DNA of 64,000 bases from Zobellia amurskyensis. GTDB lineage: Bacteria > Bacteroidota > Bacteroidia > Flavobacteriales > Flavobacteriaceae. The stretch's first letter is position 1. Each line of letters opens with the position of its first letter. Below, one piece after another: positions 46,829-55,997 of the stretch. A model generated the notes under the pieces. That model was given only the letters and a program-made list of their open reading frames with translations. It was not told the origin of the DNA and did not search any database. The translations under genes were made by a program, and so were the position numbers. The stretch spans positions 20,453-84,452 of the forward strand of contig NZ_RCNR01000019.1 in the NCBI RefSeq assembly GCF_009725985.1, given 5' to 3'.

Positions 46829-47554
46829 ATGACGTTCTTTAGAGGAAACATAGTATTGATTTTATTAGTAATGTTAAGTATGCCCATGGTATTCGCACAA
46901 ACCATTAATGCCGGAATAAGTGGAAATACATCTGTAGATTTATTGGAAAGATTGGAAACGGATGTGCTAAGTCATGAACCTGATTTTGTGATTCTTATGG
47001 TGGGTACAAATGATATGCTCAATTCTAAAAAACTGGTTTCATATGCGTCTTATGAAAAGAACCTAGGTGAAATTGTCAAAAAAATTAAACAAGCGGGAGC
47101 CCAAATTTTAATGATGTCACCACCACCTGTGGATTCGGTGTATCTATATCAAAGACATGATAAAACATTGTTCAAAAATACCCCGAATGAAAAATTAAAA
47201 ATCGCGCGGAATATTGTGAAAAAAGTGGCCAATGAAAGTGAATCTGAGTACTTGGACCTCAATCAGGTTTTTAGTAAAATGAACCTGCCCGAGCACAATA
47301 AAGACTTGTTTTTTAGAAATGAACGAAACAGTGGAGTAAAAGATGGAGTTCACCCCACGGCCTTAGGGTATCGGTTTATTGCCGAGACTGTTTTTGATTT
47401 TTTAAAGACAAACAATCTGATTCATAGCAATCAGAAAATTGTTTGCTTTGGGGATTCCATAACCTATGGATCCGGTGTGGAAAATGGAGGGACCGTAGTT
47501 GGGGAAAATTATCCCGCGGTATTGACAAGTTTAATCAATGAAAACTTTAAATAA
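46829..47554 (+). CDS. SGNH/GDSL hydrolase with circularly permuted motif order
   Basis: The 241-residue protein is placed at the ATG at 46829, one base after the FAD oxidoreductase stop, because a signal peptide follows at once (VLILLVMLSMPMVFAQ). Its catalytic blocks occur in the order block II Gly32 (NAGISGNTS), block III Asn61 (VGTNDM), block V Asp172/His175 (KDGVHPTALGY), then block I Ser210 (VCFGDSITYGSG) at the C-terminus. In ordinary SGNH proteins block I comes first. Moving residues 202-241 in front of residue 26 restores the normal order, with FK meeting INAGIS exactly where a canonical protein continues. The likely role is deacylation of the glycan. A trimmed tandem duplication is an alternative origin. 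Confidence 0.85.
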   Translation: MTFFRGNIVLILLVMLSMPMVFAQTINAGISGNTSVDLLERLETDVLSHEPDFVILMVGTNDMLNSKKLVSYASYEKNLGEIVKKIKQAGAQILMMSPPPVDSVYLYQRHDKTLFKNTPNEKLKIARNIVKKVANESESEYLDLNQVFSKMNLPEHNKDLFFRNERNSGVKDGVHPTALGYRFIAETVFDFLKTNNLIHSNQKIVCFGDSITYGSGVENGGTVVGENYPAVLTSLINENFK

Positions 47555-47560
47555 AATTTC

Positions 47561-49393
47561 ATGATATCAATTCGGAAAAAAGAACATAGACAATTAATAA
47601 AGAATATAAGTTTGGTGGTGCTTTTATTCTTTTTGGTACAGGTAGTACATAGTCAAGAAAAAAAAGAACAACCCAATGTAATTCTCATTTTAGTAGATGA
47701 TCAGGGATATGGAGATATTGCTGCTTTGGGCAACCCGTATATTAAAACACCAAATTTAGATGACCTTCATGCTACCAGTGCGCGCTTTACGGATTATCAC
47801 GTAAATCCAACTTGTGCTCCCACGCGTGCTGCTTTGTTAACAGGTCATAATGCCAATAGAACTGGGGTGTGGCATACAATCAATGGACGTTCTTTATTGT
47901 TGGAAAGAGAGACTACCATGGCGCAGATATTTAAGGAAAACGGCTATGTTACTTCTATGTTCGGAAAGTGGCATTTGGGAGATAACTACCCATTTAGGCC
48001 GCAGGATAAAGGTTTTGATGAGGTTTTGAGTCATGGAGGCGGAGGAATGGAACAAACCATGGATTATTGGGACAATGACTATTTTGATGATATGTATATT
48101 CACAATGGTGAATTAAAAAAATATGAAGGCTATTGTACGGATATCTGGTTCAATGAAGCCATTAAATATATTGAGGCGAATAAAAACAAACCATTTTTTT
48201 GCTATTTGCCTACCAATGCCGCACATTCTCCCTATTTTGTATCCGATGAATTTTCAGAACCGTATCAGGACAATGAAAATATTCCGCTTCCAGCCTTTTA
48301 TGGTATGATTTCCAATATCGATAAAAATGTAGGTAAGTTGATGGATTACTTAAAAAAGTCCGATATTTTGGATAATACCATCATCGTTTTTATGACGGAT
48401 AATGGTACGGCTCAAGGAGCCAGGGTAGAAGGGCATCGTTTGGACGGCTTTGTGAAGAAAGGCTATAATTCTGGAATGCGTGGTATTAAAGCCAGTAAAT
48501 ATGAAGGCGGACATAGGGTTCCCTTATTTTTACATTGGAAAAATGGAGGTATTACAGTAGGAAAGGATATTGATGAGTTAACCGCCCATTATGATGTATT
48601 ACCCACACTTGTAGAGTTGTGTGATTTAAAGACAAACCCAGATATTAAATTTGATGGGCAAAGTCTTGTTCCTTTATTGAATGATGATAATAGTGAATTT
48701 AAAGACCGAATAGTTATTACCAATTCACAACGTACAGAAATTCCGGAACCATGGAGGAGAACATCCCTTATGCAAGGAAAATGGAGGTTGATCGATGGTG
48801 TAGAACTTTATGATTTGAACAAGGACCCGGAACAGCGCAATAATATTGCTGACCAGCATCCTGAGAGAATAAAGGAGTATAAGGCTGCTTATGATGAATG
48901 GTGGAATGATTTGGCTCCAGGGTATGAAGATATACCTCGCATGATTGTTGGTCATGAAGCGGAGAATCCAGCAAAATTGTATTGTCATGATTGGCACACC
49001 ACAGGAGATAGCCCTTGGCATCAAAGACATATCCGAACCGCTTATATAGATAACGGCTATTGGTTGTTAAAAGTTCAAGAAACGGGAACGTACGAGGTAA
49101 AGCTTCGTAGGTGGCCAGAAGAGACTAAATTGGCTTTAAATGCAAAAGCTCCTTTAAGACCTGCTATCCCGGGTACAAGTGTTAGCGAAAGCAAGGAAAG
49201 TATAGCTTTAAATATTGAAAAGGCAAGATTGAAAGTACAGGGTTTTGATAAGACCATTTCTGTTGATCCAACTCAAGAATATGTACAATTTACGGTGGAG
49301 TTAACCCAAGGAGATGCATCGTTGCAGACTTGGTTCACTCTAGATACGGAAGAAACACTTGGTGCTTATTTTGTTAGTCTGGAAAAATTGTGA
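47561..49393 (+). CDS. S1-family sulfatase with C-terminal extension
   Basis: The 610-residue secreted enzyme (signal to about residue 32) has VDDQGYGD (about 45-52) and the formylglycine signature C85-A-P-T-R followed by AALLTGHNANRTG. GKWHLGDNYPFRPQDKGFDEVL and FMTDNGTAQGARVEG continue the S1 pattern. Beyond about residue 440 an extension of some 160 residues (DWHTTGDSPWHQRHIRTAYI, WLLKVQETGTYEVKLRRWPEE) makes it the longest intact sulfatase here; that part looks beta-rich and may bind the glycan. It starts 6 bp after the permuted SGNH gene, so sulfate removal and deacylation are likely co-expressed. Confidence 0.93.
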   Translation: MISIRKKEHRQLIKNISLVVLLFFLVQVVHSQEKKEQPNVILILVDDQGYGDIAALGNPYIKTPNLDDLHATSARFTDYHVNPTCAPTRAALLTGHNANRTGVWHTINGRSLLLERETTMAQIFKENGYVTSMFGKWHLGDNYPFRPQDKGFDEVLSHGGGGMEQTMDYWDNDYFDDMYIHNGELKKYEGYCTDIWFNEAIKYIEANKNKPFFCYLPTNAAHSPYFVSDEFSEPYQDNENIPLPAFYGMISNIDKNVGKLMDYLKKSDILDNTIIVFMTDNGTAQGARVEGHRLDGFVKKGYNSGMRGIKASKYEGGHRVPLFLHWKNGGITVGKDIDELTAHYDVLPTLVELCDLKTNPDIKFDGQSLVPLLNDDNSEFKDRIVITNSQRTEIPEPWRRTSLMQGKWRLIDGVELYDLNKDPEQRNNIADQHPERIKEYKAAYDEWWNDLAPGYEDIPRMIVGHEAENPAKLYCHDWHTTGDSPWHQRHIRTAYIDNGYWLLKVQETGTYEVKLRRWPEETKLALNAKAPLRPAIPGTSVSESKESIALNIEKARLKVQGFDKTISVDPTQEYVQFTVELTQGDASLQTWFTLDTEETLGAYFVSLEKL

Positions 49394-49491
49394 GGAATTG
49401 GAACTTGTTTTTTCTATTTTGGACCACTAGATTCAGCTGATCTGTTATTCGGTTTGGCCGGGTTGAAAAATCAAGATGATATAAAATAAAT

Positions 49492-50250
49492 ATGAGTAGA
49501 AGAACTAAGAGAGAAGTAGTGTTATCCGTAGTGTTTGCATGGGTTGTGTGTGTATCCATTATGGGACAAGATGAGTATGTTGAAATAAATGATACACTCA
49601 CGGCAAAAGCAAGTTTAACCTATTTGGACTCTTTTCAACTGGGTCTCGAAAATTGGAAGGTAGAACAGACGCCGGAAGGTACGGTTCAATTAAATGAGGG
49701 AAAGTTGGAAATTACAGATGTTTCCGGTTGTACTATTTGGCTCACTAAGAAATTAGAGGGCCCATTAATGATAACGTATGATGCGTTTGTAATTGATGAA
49801 GGAGGTCCTCAAGACCGGGTATCCGATCTTAATTGTTTTTGGATGGCCCAAGACATGGAGCATCCAGATGACTTATTCGTAAATTCGGAGAAACGTGGGG
49901 GGAAGTTTTCCAACTATGATAATCTTCGGCTTTACTATATGGGTGTTGGTGGACACGATAATTCTAAAACCCGTTTTCGTAGGTATACGGGCGATGGCAA
50001 TAGGCCTTTGTTACCTGAACATGATCTAACAAAAGAAAAATTCTTAATAAAGCCTAACAAGGAAACAAAAATCAAAATCGTAGCTTACAATGGAATCATC
50101 CAATATTATAGAGATGGCGAACGTATAATAGATTTTTATGACCCTAACCCTTATACCTCAGGCCATTTTGGCTTTAGAACGGTGAACAATCATATGACCA
50201 TAGAAAACTTTAAAATCTTTAGTCTAGAGAGTGAGAAAATAGCGAAGTAA
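49492..50250 (+). CDS. Secreted beta-sandwich protein, DUF6250-like
   Basis: The 252-residue protein has a signal peptide (about 1-25, ending SIMGQ). The remainder reads as a concanavalin-like sandwich: TYLDSFQLGLENWKVEQTPE, LNCFWMAQDMEHPDDLFVN, NLRLYYMGVGGHDNSKTRFR and a terminal SGHFGFRTVNNHMTIENFKI that is typical of such folds. I associate this pattern with the DUF6250 family of Bacteroidetes PULs, from memory. A glycan-binding or lyase-like role is possible, but no catalytic residues can be named. It precedes the DUF4861-like gene by 8 bp and follows a sulfatase by about 100 bp. Confidence 0.7.
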   Translation: MSRRTKREVVLSVVFAWVVCVSIMGQDEYVEINDTLTAKASLTYLDSFQLGLENWKVEQTPEGTVQLNEGKLEITDVSGCTIWLTKKLEGPLMITYDAFVIDEGGPQDRVSDLNCFWMAQDMEHPDDLFVNSEKRGGKFSNYDNLRLYYMGVGGHDNSKTRFRRYTGDGNRPLLPEHDLTKEKFLIKPNKETKIKIVAYNGIIQYYRDGERIIDFYDPNPYTSGHFGFRTVNNHMTIENFKIFSLESEKIAK

Positions 50251-50257
50251 CAACAAA

Positions 50258-51475
50258 ATGAAAAAAATGAAAATCAACCTAACTGCCCCTTTAAACCTTG
50301 CTTATCTAACAGCTCTCTGTTTGATGGCATCCTGTGAATCTGCCACTAAGATTGAAACGGTATCGGTAGAAGTAAAAAACGACCTTAACTTCTCTAGGAG
50401 TGAAGTCGTGGGCGCAAACGCTGCCGACTTATCCGCTGTTTTAAAAAATAATTCGGAAAGCAATATTCGCGTCAAGAAAGTAGGCGGTCAAGAATACCTG
50501 CGTACACAATGGGTAGACAATGATCAAGATGGCACTAATGATGAATTACTTTTTCAAGCTCAGGTTCCTGCCAATGGCACCTCCGAATACGTGATTCTTG
50601 TGGATAGCTTAAAGGCTCCAGGGGAAAGTGATGTTATTGCATACTCGCGTCTCGTACCGGAAAGAACGGATGATTATACCTGGGAGAATGATAAAGTAGC
50701 TTTTAGAACGTACGGTCCTACAGGAGAAAAAGAAGCTTTGGCAGGTGTTCCAGGGAGTACACTTTCTAGCGGAATAGATTTGTGGTTAAAACGTACCGAC
50801 AAATCCATTATAAATAAATGGTACAAGGCGCATATGATTAAATCAGGTTCTTACCATATAGACCACGGTGAGGGGTATGACCCGTACCATGTTGGAAGCA
50901 GTAGGGGAACAGGTGGTATTGGTATCTGGGAAAATGATAGCCTTTTGGTATCTAATAATTTTACGGCATCTAGAACATTGGCAGCAGGTCCTTTACGAAC
51001 GGTGTTTGAATTGGATTATGCACCGTGGAGTCCGTACGGTGTTAAAGAAACGAAACGTGTAACTCTAGATTTAGGTTCCAATTTTTCTAAGTTCGATATT
51101 AGTCTTTCTTCGGATAAAGAGGTGCCAAATTACACGGTGGGAATTACGTTGCATAAAAATGAGGGTGAAGGAGCTGTTAACAAAGAAGAAGGTTGGTTCC
51201 GTCATTGGGAAACTATAGATGGTTCTAAAGTAGGTGAGGGAATTGTTATAGACCCTGCAATGGTTGAAAATGCTATAATTCACAAGTCCGATGCTGTGGA
51301 TCAGAGTAATCTTTTAGTTGTAACCAAACCTCAGGAGAAATTAACGTATTATGCTGGTTTCGCTTGGGATAAAAGTGGACAAGTTAGTTCTTTGGAAGAC
51401 TGGGAAAATATGCTAAAACAACAATCTCAGATTTTAGCTAATCCGTTATCCGTAACCATACAAGCAACTAAATAA
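50258..51475 (+). CDS. DUF4861-family lipoprotein
   Basis: The 405-residue lipoprotein (LMASCESAT, Cys near residue 26) has the DUF4861 pattern: VEVKNDLNFSRSEVV, YLRTQWVDNDQDGTNDELLFQ, VAFRTYGPTGEKEALAG, SYHIDHGEGYDPYHVGSSRGTG and APWSPYGVKETKRVTLDLG, with KLTYYAGFAWDKSGQVSSLE near the end. Several His, Asp and Tyr residues in the HIDHGEGYDPYHVG segment are candidate active-site or metal ligands. The family recurs in PULs for uronic-acid polymers; its chemistry is not known to me. It lies 6 bp before the sugar porter gene and in line with KduI and KduD, which hints at a role near the uronate end of the pathway. Confidence 0.78.
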   Translation: MKKMKINLTAPLNLAYLTALCLMASCESATKIETVSVEVKNDLNFSRSEVVGANAADLSAVLKNNSESNIRVKKVGGQEYLRTQWVDNDQDGTNDELLFQAQVPANGTSEYVILVDSLKAPGESDVIAYSRLVPERTDDYTWENDKVAFRTYGPTGEKEALAGVPGSTLSSGIDLWLKRTDKSIINKWYKAHMIKSGSYHIDHGEGYDPYHVGSSRGTGGIGIWENDSLLVSNNFTASRTLAAGPLRTVFELDYAPWSPYGVKETKRVTLDLGSNFSKFDISLSSDKEVPNYTVGITLHKNEGEGAVNKEEGWFRHWETIDGSKVGEGIVIDPAMVENAIIHKSDAVDQSNLLVVTKPQEKLTYYAGFAWDKSGQVSSLEDWENMLKQQSQILANPLSVTIQATK

Positions 51476-51481
51476 AGCGCT

Positions 51482-52795
51482 ATGAAAACTAAATTACTTT
51501 TTACATCTTTTGTGGTGGCTTTGGCCGGATTTTTATTCGGTTTTGATACCGTGGTTATTTCTGGTGCCGACCAACAGTTACAGACTTTATGGGGTACGTC
51601 AGACCTTTTTCATGGTACGTTCATCATGTCAATGGCATTATGGGGTACGGTATTGGGAGCTATTTTTGCTTCAATTCCCTGTGATAAAATAGGAAGAAAA
51701 AACACCCTTTTGTGGATAGGTATACTCTACTTTATATCGGCATTGGGCTCAGGCTTGGCAGATGATCCTTATTTGTTTTCGTTCTTCCGCTTTCTTGGAG
51801 GCCTGGGAGTAGGGGCATCCACTGTTGCCGCGCCAACTTATGTTTCTGAAATTGCCCCGGCCAAGAGCCGTGGTAGATTAGTAGCATTGTATCAATTCAA
51901 TATTGTTTTCGGAATTTTAATCGCTTTTGTATCCAATTATTTATTGAAAGATTTTGGCTCGGAACCTTGGCGTTGGATGATTGGTATAGAGGCACTTCCT
52001 GCATTGATATATACTGTAGCTATGATAGGTGTTCCTAAAAGTCCACGATGGTTGTTAGAGAAGAAAAACGACTTGGAGGGAGCAAAAAGAATTCAATTAG
52101 AACTTACCGGAACCGAATTGGATGAGTCCGTCATTGAGCAGTTAAAAGAGGAACAATCAGAGAAATCTGCCTTGTTTGTCCAGAAATACAAATTCCCTTT
52201 AATGTTAGCTTTTTTGATTGCTTTTTTCAATCAATTGTCAGGTATCAATGCATTTTTATATTATGCGCCTCGGATATTCAGTTCCGCTGGTTTGGGAGAA
52301 AATACGGCTTTATTGAGCAGTATTGGTATTGGTGTAACCAATTTGGTTTTTACGCTATTGGGCCTTTATTTAATTGATAAAGTAGGCCGTAAAGTACTTA
52401 TGTACATTGGTTCTATCGGTTATATTATCTCATTAACTATGGTAGGTGTTGCGTTCACATTAGAGTGGCAAGGCCTAATGGTACCTATTTTCTTATTCCT
52501 GTTTATAGCTTCTCACGCTATTGGGCAAGGAGCGGTAATTTGGGTTTTTATATCAGAGATATTTCCAACAAATTTACGAGCACAAGGGCAGTCCTTTGGT
52601 AGTTCTACCCACTGGGTATTAGCTGCATTGATTACGCTTTTTATGCCAATAGCCATGGGTAGTTTTGACAACCCAGGAATAGTGTTTTTCTTTTTTGCAG
52701 GAATGATGGTACTGCAGTTGCTGTTCGTCATATTTATGATGCCAGAAACCAAAGGAAAGACCTTAGAAGAACTACAAAAAATGATAACAAAATAA
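51482..52795 (+). CDS. MFS sugar porter, inner membrane
   Basis: The 437-residue protein has the twelve-helix pattern of the sugar-porter family: FLFGFDTVVISGADQQL in helix 1, DKIGRKNTLLW between helices 2 and 3, FFRFLGGLGVGASTV, SEIAPAKSRGRLVALYQ, PKSPRWLLEK before the central loop, FNQLSGINAFLYYAPRIF in helix 7, DKVGRKVLM, and PETKGKTLEELQ at the C-terminus. It probably carries the monosaccharide released in the periplasm, most plausibly the 4-deoxy-5-keto-uronate or a neutral deoxy sugar, by proton symport. It is encoded 6 bp after the DUF4861 gene and directly before KduI. Confidence 0.93.
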   Translation: MKTKLLFTSFVVALAGFLFGFDTVVISGADQQLQTLWGTSDLFHGTFIMSMALWGTVLGAIFASIPCDKIGRKNTLLWIGILYFISALGSGLADDPYLFSFFRFLGGLGVGASTVAAPTYVSEIAPAKSRGRLVALYQFNIVFGILIAFVSNYLLKDFGSEPWRWMIGIEALPALIYTVAMIGVPKSPRWLLEKKNDLEGAKRIQLELTGTELDESVIEQLKEEQSEKSALFVQKYKFPLMLAFLIAFFNQLSGINAFLYYAPRIFSSAGLGENTALLSSIGIGVTNLVFTLLGLYLIDKVGRKVLMYIGSIGYIISLTMVGVAFTLEWQGLMVPIFLFLFIASHAIGQGAVIWVFISEIFPTNLRAQGQSFGSSTHWVLAALITLFMPIAMGSFDNPGIVFFFFAGMMVLQLLFVIFMMPETKGKTLEELQKMITK

Positions 52796-52814
52796 TTAAA
52801 TCTAAAATTTAAAC

Positions 52815-53645
52815 ATGGAAGTTAAGTACGCTGTGCATCCGGAAGATGCCAAATTATACGACACACAGAGAATAAGAAAAGAGTTTCATAGTTCGGACCT
52901 AATGGGTGAAGATGTCATTAAAATGATCTATACACATTACGATCGTTTTATCTATGGCACCGCTTTTCCAAAATCTAAGAGCCTTTCATTACCAACTTAT
53001 GATGAGTTGAAAGCCGATTATTTTTTAGAGCGAAGAGAATTGGGAATCATCAATGTTGGTGGTAAAGGTACCGTAACCGTAGATGGTGAAGTATTTGAAC
53101 TTGGAAACTTAGAAGCATTATACGTAGGTAAAGGTTCAAAAGAAGTAACTTTTGCCAGTGCGGATGGTTCTGATGCTGCACAATTCTACTTGAATTCAGC
53201 TCCGGCGCATAAAGAGTATCCAACTAAAAAAGCTACGCAATCAGATGCCAATATAGTAGAATTGGGTGCAGTAGAAACTAGTAACGAAAGAACCTTGTAC
53301 CAGTACATTCACGAAGACGGTATTCAAAGTTGCCAGTTGGTAATGGGGTATACTGAGTTGAAGAAAGGTAGTGTTTGGAACACCTTTCCACCGCACACCC
53401 ATGAGCGTAGAATGGAAGTCTATTTCTATTTTGATATTCCAGGAGACAATATTGTAATGCACTATATGGGGCAGCCTCAAGAAACACGGCATATTGCCAT
53501 GAAAAATTTTGAAGCCGTAGTTTCTCCACCATGGTCTATTCATTCAGGTTCAGGTACCAGCAACTACAGATTTATCTGGGGAATGGCAGGTGAGAACAAA
53601 GCTTTTACAGACATGGATGGGGAGCCTTTACAGGGTGTACTTTAA
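52815..53645 (+). CDS. kduI: 4-deoxy-L-threo-5-hexosulose-uronate ketol-isomerase
   Basis: The 276-residue cytoplasmic cupin has no signal peptide and is close to the usual length of 278. It shows the KduI pattern from MEVKYAVHPEDAKLYDTQRI onward, with the zinc ligands His194 and His196 in PPHTHERRMEVYFYF, Glu201 in the same segment, and His243 in PPWSIHSGSGTSNYRFIWGMAG. It isomerises 4-deoxy-5-keto-uronate to 3-deoxy-2,5-diketo-gluconate, the step after GH88 releases the unsaturated uronate. KduD follows 29 bp downstream. Its presence is the clearest evidence that the target contains a uronic acid cleaved by a lyase. Confidence 0.96.
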   Translation: MEVKYAVHPEDAKLYDTQRIRKEFHSSDLMGEDVIKMIYTHYDRFIYGTAFPKSKSLSLPTYDELKADYFLERRELGIINVGGKGTVTVDGEVFELGNLEALYVGKGSKEVTFASADGSDAAQFYLNSAPAHKEYPTKKATQSDANIVELGAVETSNERTLYQYIHEDGIQSCQLVMGYTELKKGSVWNTFPPHTHERRMEVYFYFDIPGDNIVMHYMGQPQETRHIAMKNFEAVVSPPWSIHSGSGTSNYRFIWGMAGENKAFTDMDGEPLQGVL

Positions 53646-53674
53646 GATTTTAATAAACACAAGGAAGAACGAAT

Positions 53675-54442
53675 ATGATATTGAATAAGTTCGATTTAAA
53701 AGGAAAAACGGCTTTAGTAACAGGTTGTAAACGCGGTATTGGTTTTGCCATGGCCGAGGCTTTGGCAGAAGCTGGAGCTAATATAATTGGAGTTTCCGCT
53801 ACTTTGGAACTTTCGGGTTCTAAAATAGAGAAGCGCATAACCGAATTGAATAAAAGCTTTAAAGCCTATCAATGCGATTTTAGCGATAGAAAAGCGTTGT
53901 ACGCTTTTATTGAAAAAGTAAAAAGTGAAAACCCTACCATAGATATCTTGGTAAATAATGCAGGTACCATTTTAAGACAGCCTGCTGCCGAGCATACAGA
54001 TGAGTATTGGGACAAGGTCATTGAAGTAAATCAAAACGCCCAGTTTATCCTATCTAGGGAAATAGGCAAGGAAATGGTAAGTAGGGGAAGTGGAAAAATA
54101 ATATTTACCGCTTCTTTATTAACGTTCCAAGGAGGAATTACCGTGCCAGGCTATGCGGCTTCAAAAGGAGCTATAGGGCAGTTAACCATGGCATTATCTA
54201 ACGAATGGGCATCTAAAGGAGTACAGGTTAATGCCATTGCTCCGGGATATATTTCTACGGATAATACAGAGGCTTTACGAAATGATGAAGACCGTAGTAA
54301 ATCCATCTTAGGAAGGATTCCTGCAGGAAGATGGGGAGAACCAGAAGACTTTAAAGGACCTATTGTTTTCTTGGCCTCAGAAGCTTCAAATTATATGACC
54401 GGAACCGTAATGTTGGTTGACGGTGGTTGGATGGGCAGATAA
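53675..54442 (+). CDS. kduD: 2-deoxy-D-gluconate 3-dehydrogenase / KDG-forming dehydrogenase
   Basis: The 255-residue short-chain dehydrogenase carries the nucleotide-binding start TGCKRGIGFAMAEALAEAGA, NNAG in the middle, the catalytic Ser/Tyr/Lys pattern ending GYAASKGAIGQL, and VDGGWMGR at the end, typical of KduD. It reduces 3-deoxy-2,5-diketo-gluconate to 2-keto-3-deoxygluconate. The kinase and aldolase that complete the pathway are not in this window. It follows KduI on the same transcript, with a 29-bp gap. Confidence 0.94.
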   Translation: MILNKFDLKGKTALVTGCKRGIGFAMAEALAEAGANIIGVSATLELSGSKIEKRITELNKSFKAYQCDFSDRKALYAFIEKVKSENPTIDILVNNAGTILRQPAAEHTDEYWDKVIEVNQNAQFILSREIGKEMVSRGSGKIIFTASLLTFQGGITVPGYAASKGAIGQLTMALSNEWASKGVQVNAIAPGYISTDNTEALRNDEDRSKSILGRIPAGRWGEPEDFKGPIVFLASEASNYMTGTVMLVDGGWMGR

Positions 54443-54476
54443 TTGTAAACAGTATCTTTTTAAAATATAGTGCAGC

Positions 54477-55961
54477 ATGAAAATGAATAACAGGAGTTTC
54501 TTATGGGTTTTTTCCGTGATGATTATTTTATCGTCATGTAAAAGCGAAGAAAAAAAACCGGAGACTAAAAAACGACCAAACTTTCTTTTTGTTTTGGTGG
54601 ATGATCAATCACCTTTTGATTTACAGGTGTATGATCCAAAGTCTATATTAGAAACTCCTGTTATTTCAAAACTAGCCTCAGAGGGGACGGTTATAGAAAC
54701 TGCCCACCATATGGGCTCAATGAACGGTGCGGTGTGCACGCCATCTCGGCATATGATTATGACGGGACGAACCCTATGGCATTTGCCACCCAGTGCAGAA
54801 TTTCAAAAGAATACGGCTCCACATGAATTGGATAAACAAACTATTGGGGCTGTTTTCAATAGGGCAGGTTATAATACTATGAGAACTTGTAAAAAAGGCA
54901 ACTCATATCCTGGAGCAAATGAGCAGTTTACGGTTGTTCATGATGCCACAAAAAGAGGTGGTACGGAAGAGACCGGAAGTGCTTGGCACTCCAAACAAGT
55001 TTTAGAATATTTAGGAGACCGGGAAAAAGTTAAAGAAGAAAATCCCTTTTTCATTTATTTTGGATTCTCCCATCCGCATGATACCCGAGACGGTACTCCG
55101 GAATTATTGGAGAAATATGGAGCGGTAAATCATACGGACAAGAATAGTCTTCCTCCTGCTAGTGATAAGCAACCGCCACTTCAAGATAATTATTTAGAAG
55201 CGCATCCTTTTTTTCATGGTCACCCAGAGCTTCGTGATGAGGAACGGGTGAGTGGCGTTTGGAAAAATAGAGATGAGCAGACCGTTAGAAATGAGTTGGG
55301 TAGGGAATATGCTTGTTCAGAAAATATAGATATTCAGCTAGGGAAAGTGCTCAAGAAATTGGAAGCCATGGGTGAGTTGGACAACACCTATATCGTTTAC
55401 ACTTCCGATCACGGAATGTCCATAGGAAGACATGGACTTATGGGAAAACAAAACTTATATGAACATACATGGCGTGTACCCATGATTATTAAAGGCCCTG
55501 GACTTCCGTCAGGTAAACGTACAAAAGGGAATGTTTATTTATTAGATGTCTTACCTACGTTATGTGATTTGGCAGGTATAGAGATTCCAGAAACGGTAGA
55601 AGGAACAAGCTTTAAGCCTGTTTTGGAAGGTGAAAAAGAAATTGTTAGGGATGTGTTGTACGGAGTATATTGTGGAGGAACAAAACCAGGCATGCGTACG
55701 GTGAAAAAGGACGACTGGAAATTAATCAAGTATGATGTAATGGAAGGTGCAGTGCGCGAAACACAACTATTTAATTTGGCTGAAAACCCGAATGAATACA
55801 TAAAAGAACATAACAAAGAAGGCGAAATGCTAACTAATTTGGCAGATAATCCTAAATATGTGGATAAACTGGCGGAAATGGAGGCCTTATTATTGGCTGA
55901 AATGGAAGCACATGACGACCCTTATAGATTATGGGATCAACAGAGTAGCAAGACCAAGTAA
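54477..55961 (+). CDS. S1-family sulfatase, lipoprotein
   Basis: The 494-residue enzyme has a lipoprotein signal (IILSSCKSE, Cys21), VDDQSPFDLQVYD (about 41-53) and the formylglycine signature C87-T-P-S-R followed by HMIMTGRTLW. The ENIDIQLGKVLKKLEAMGELDNTY segment and TSDHGMSIGRHGLMGKQNLYEHTWRVPMI match S1 enzymes. It differs from its neighbours by the HMI segment and by the GTPELLEKYGA region, so it likely acts on another sulfate position. It lies 34 bp after KduD. Confidence 0.93.
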   Translation: MKMNNRSFLWVFSVMIILSSCKSEEKKPETKKRPNFLFVLVDDQSPFDLQVYDPKSILETPVISKLASEGTVIETAHHMGSMNGAVCTPSRHMIMTGRTLWHLPPSAEFQKNTAPHELDKQTIGAVFNRAGYNTMRTCKKGNSYPGANEQFTVVHDATKRGGTEETGSAWHSKQVLEYLGDREKVKEENPFFIYFGFSHPHDTRDGTPELLEKYGAVNHTDKNSLPPASDKQPPLQDNYLEAHPFFHGHPELRDEERVSGVWKNRDEQTVRNELGREYACSENIDIQLGKVLKKLEAMGELDNTYIVYTSDHGMSIGRHGLMGKQNLYEHTWRVPMIIKGPGLPSGKRTKGNVYLLDVLPTLCDLAGIEIPETVEGTSFKPVLEGEKEIVRDVLYGVYCGGTKPGMRTVKKDDWKLIKYDVMEGAVRETQLFNLAENPNEYIKEHNKEGEMLTNLADNPKYVDKLAEMEALLLAEMEAHDDPYRLWDQQSSKTK

Positions 55962-55997
55962 CCTATTTTGGATAAGAGCATAATGATATTTGAAAAA

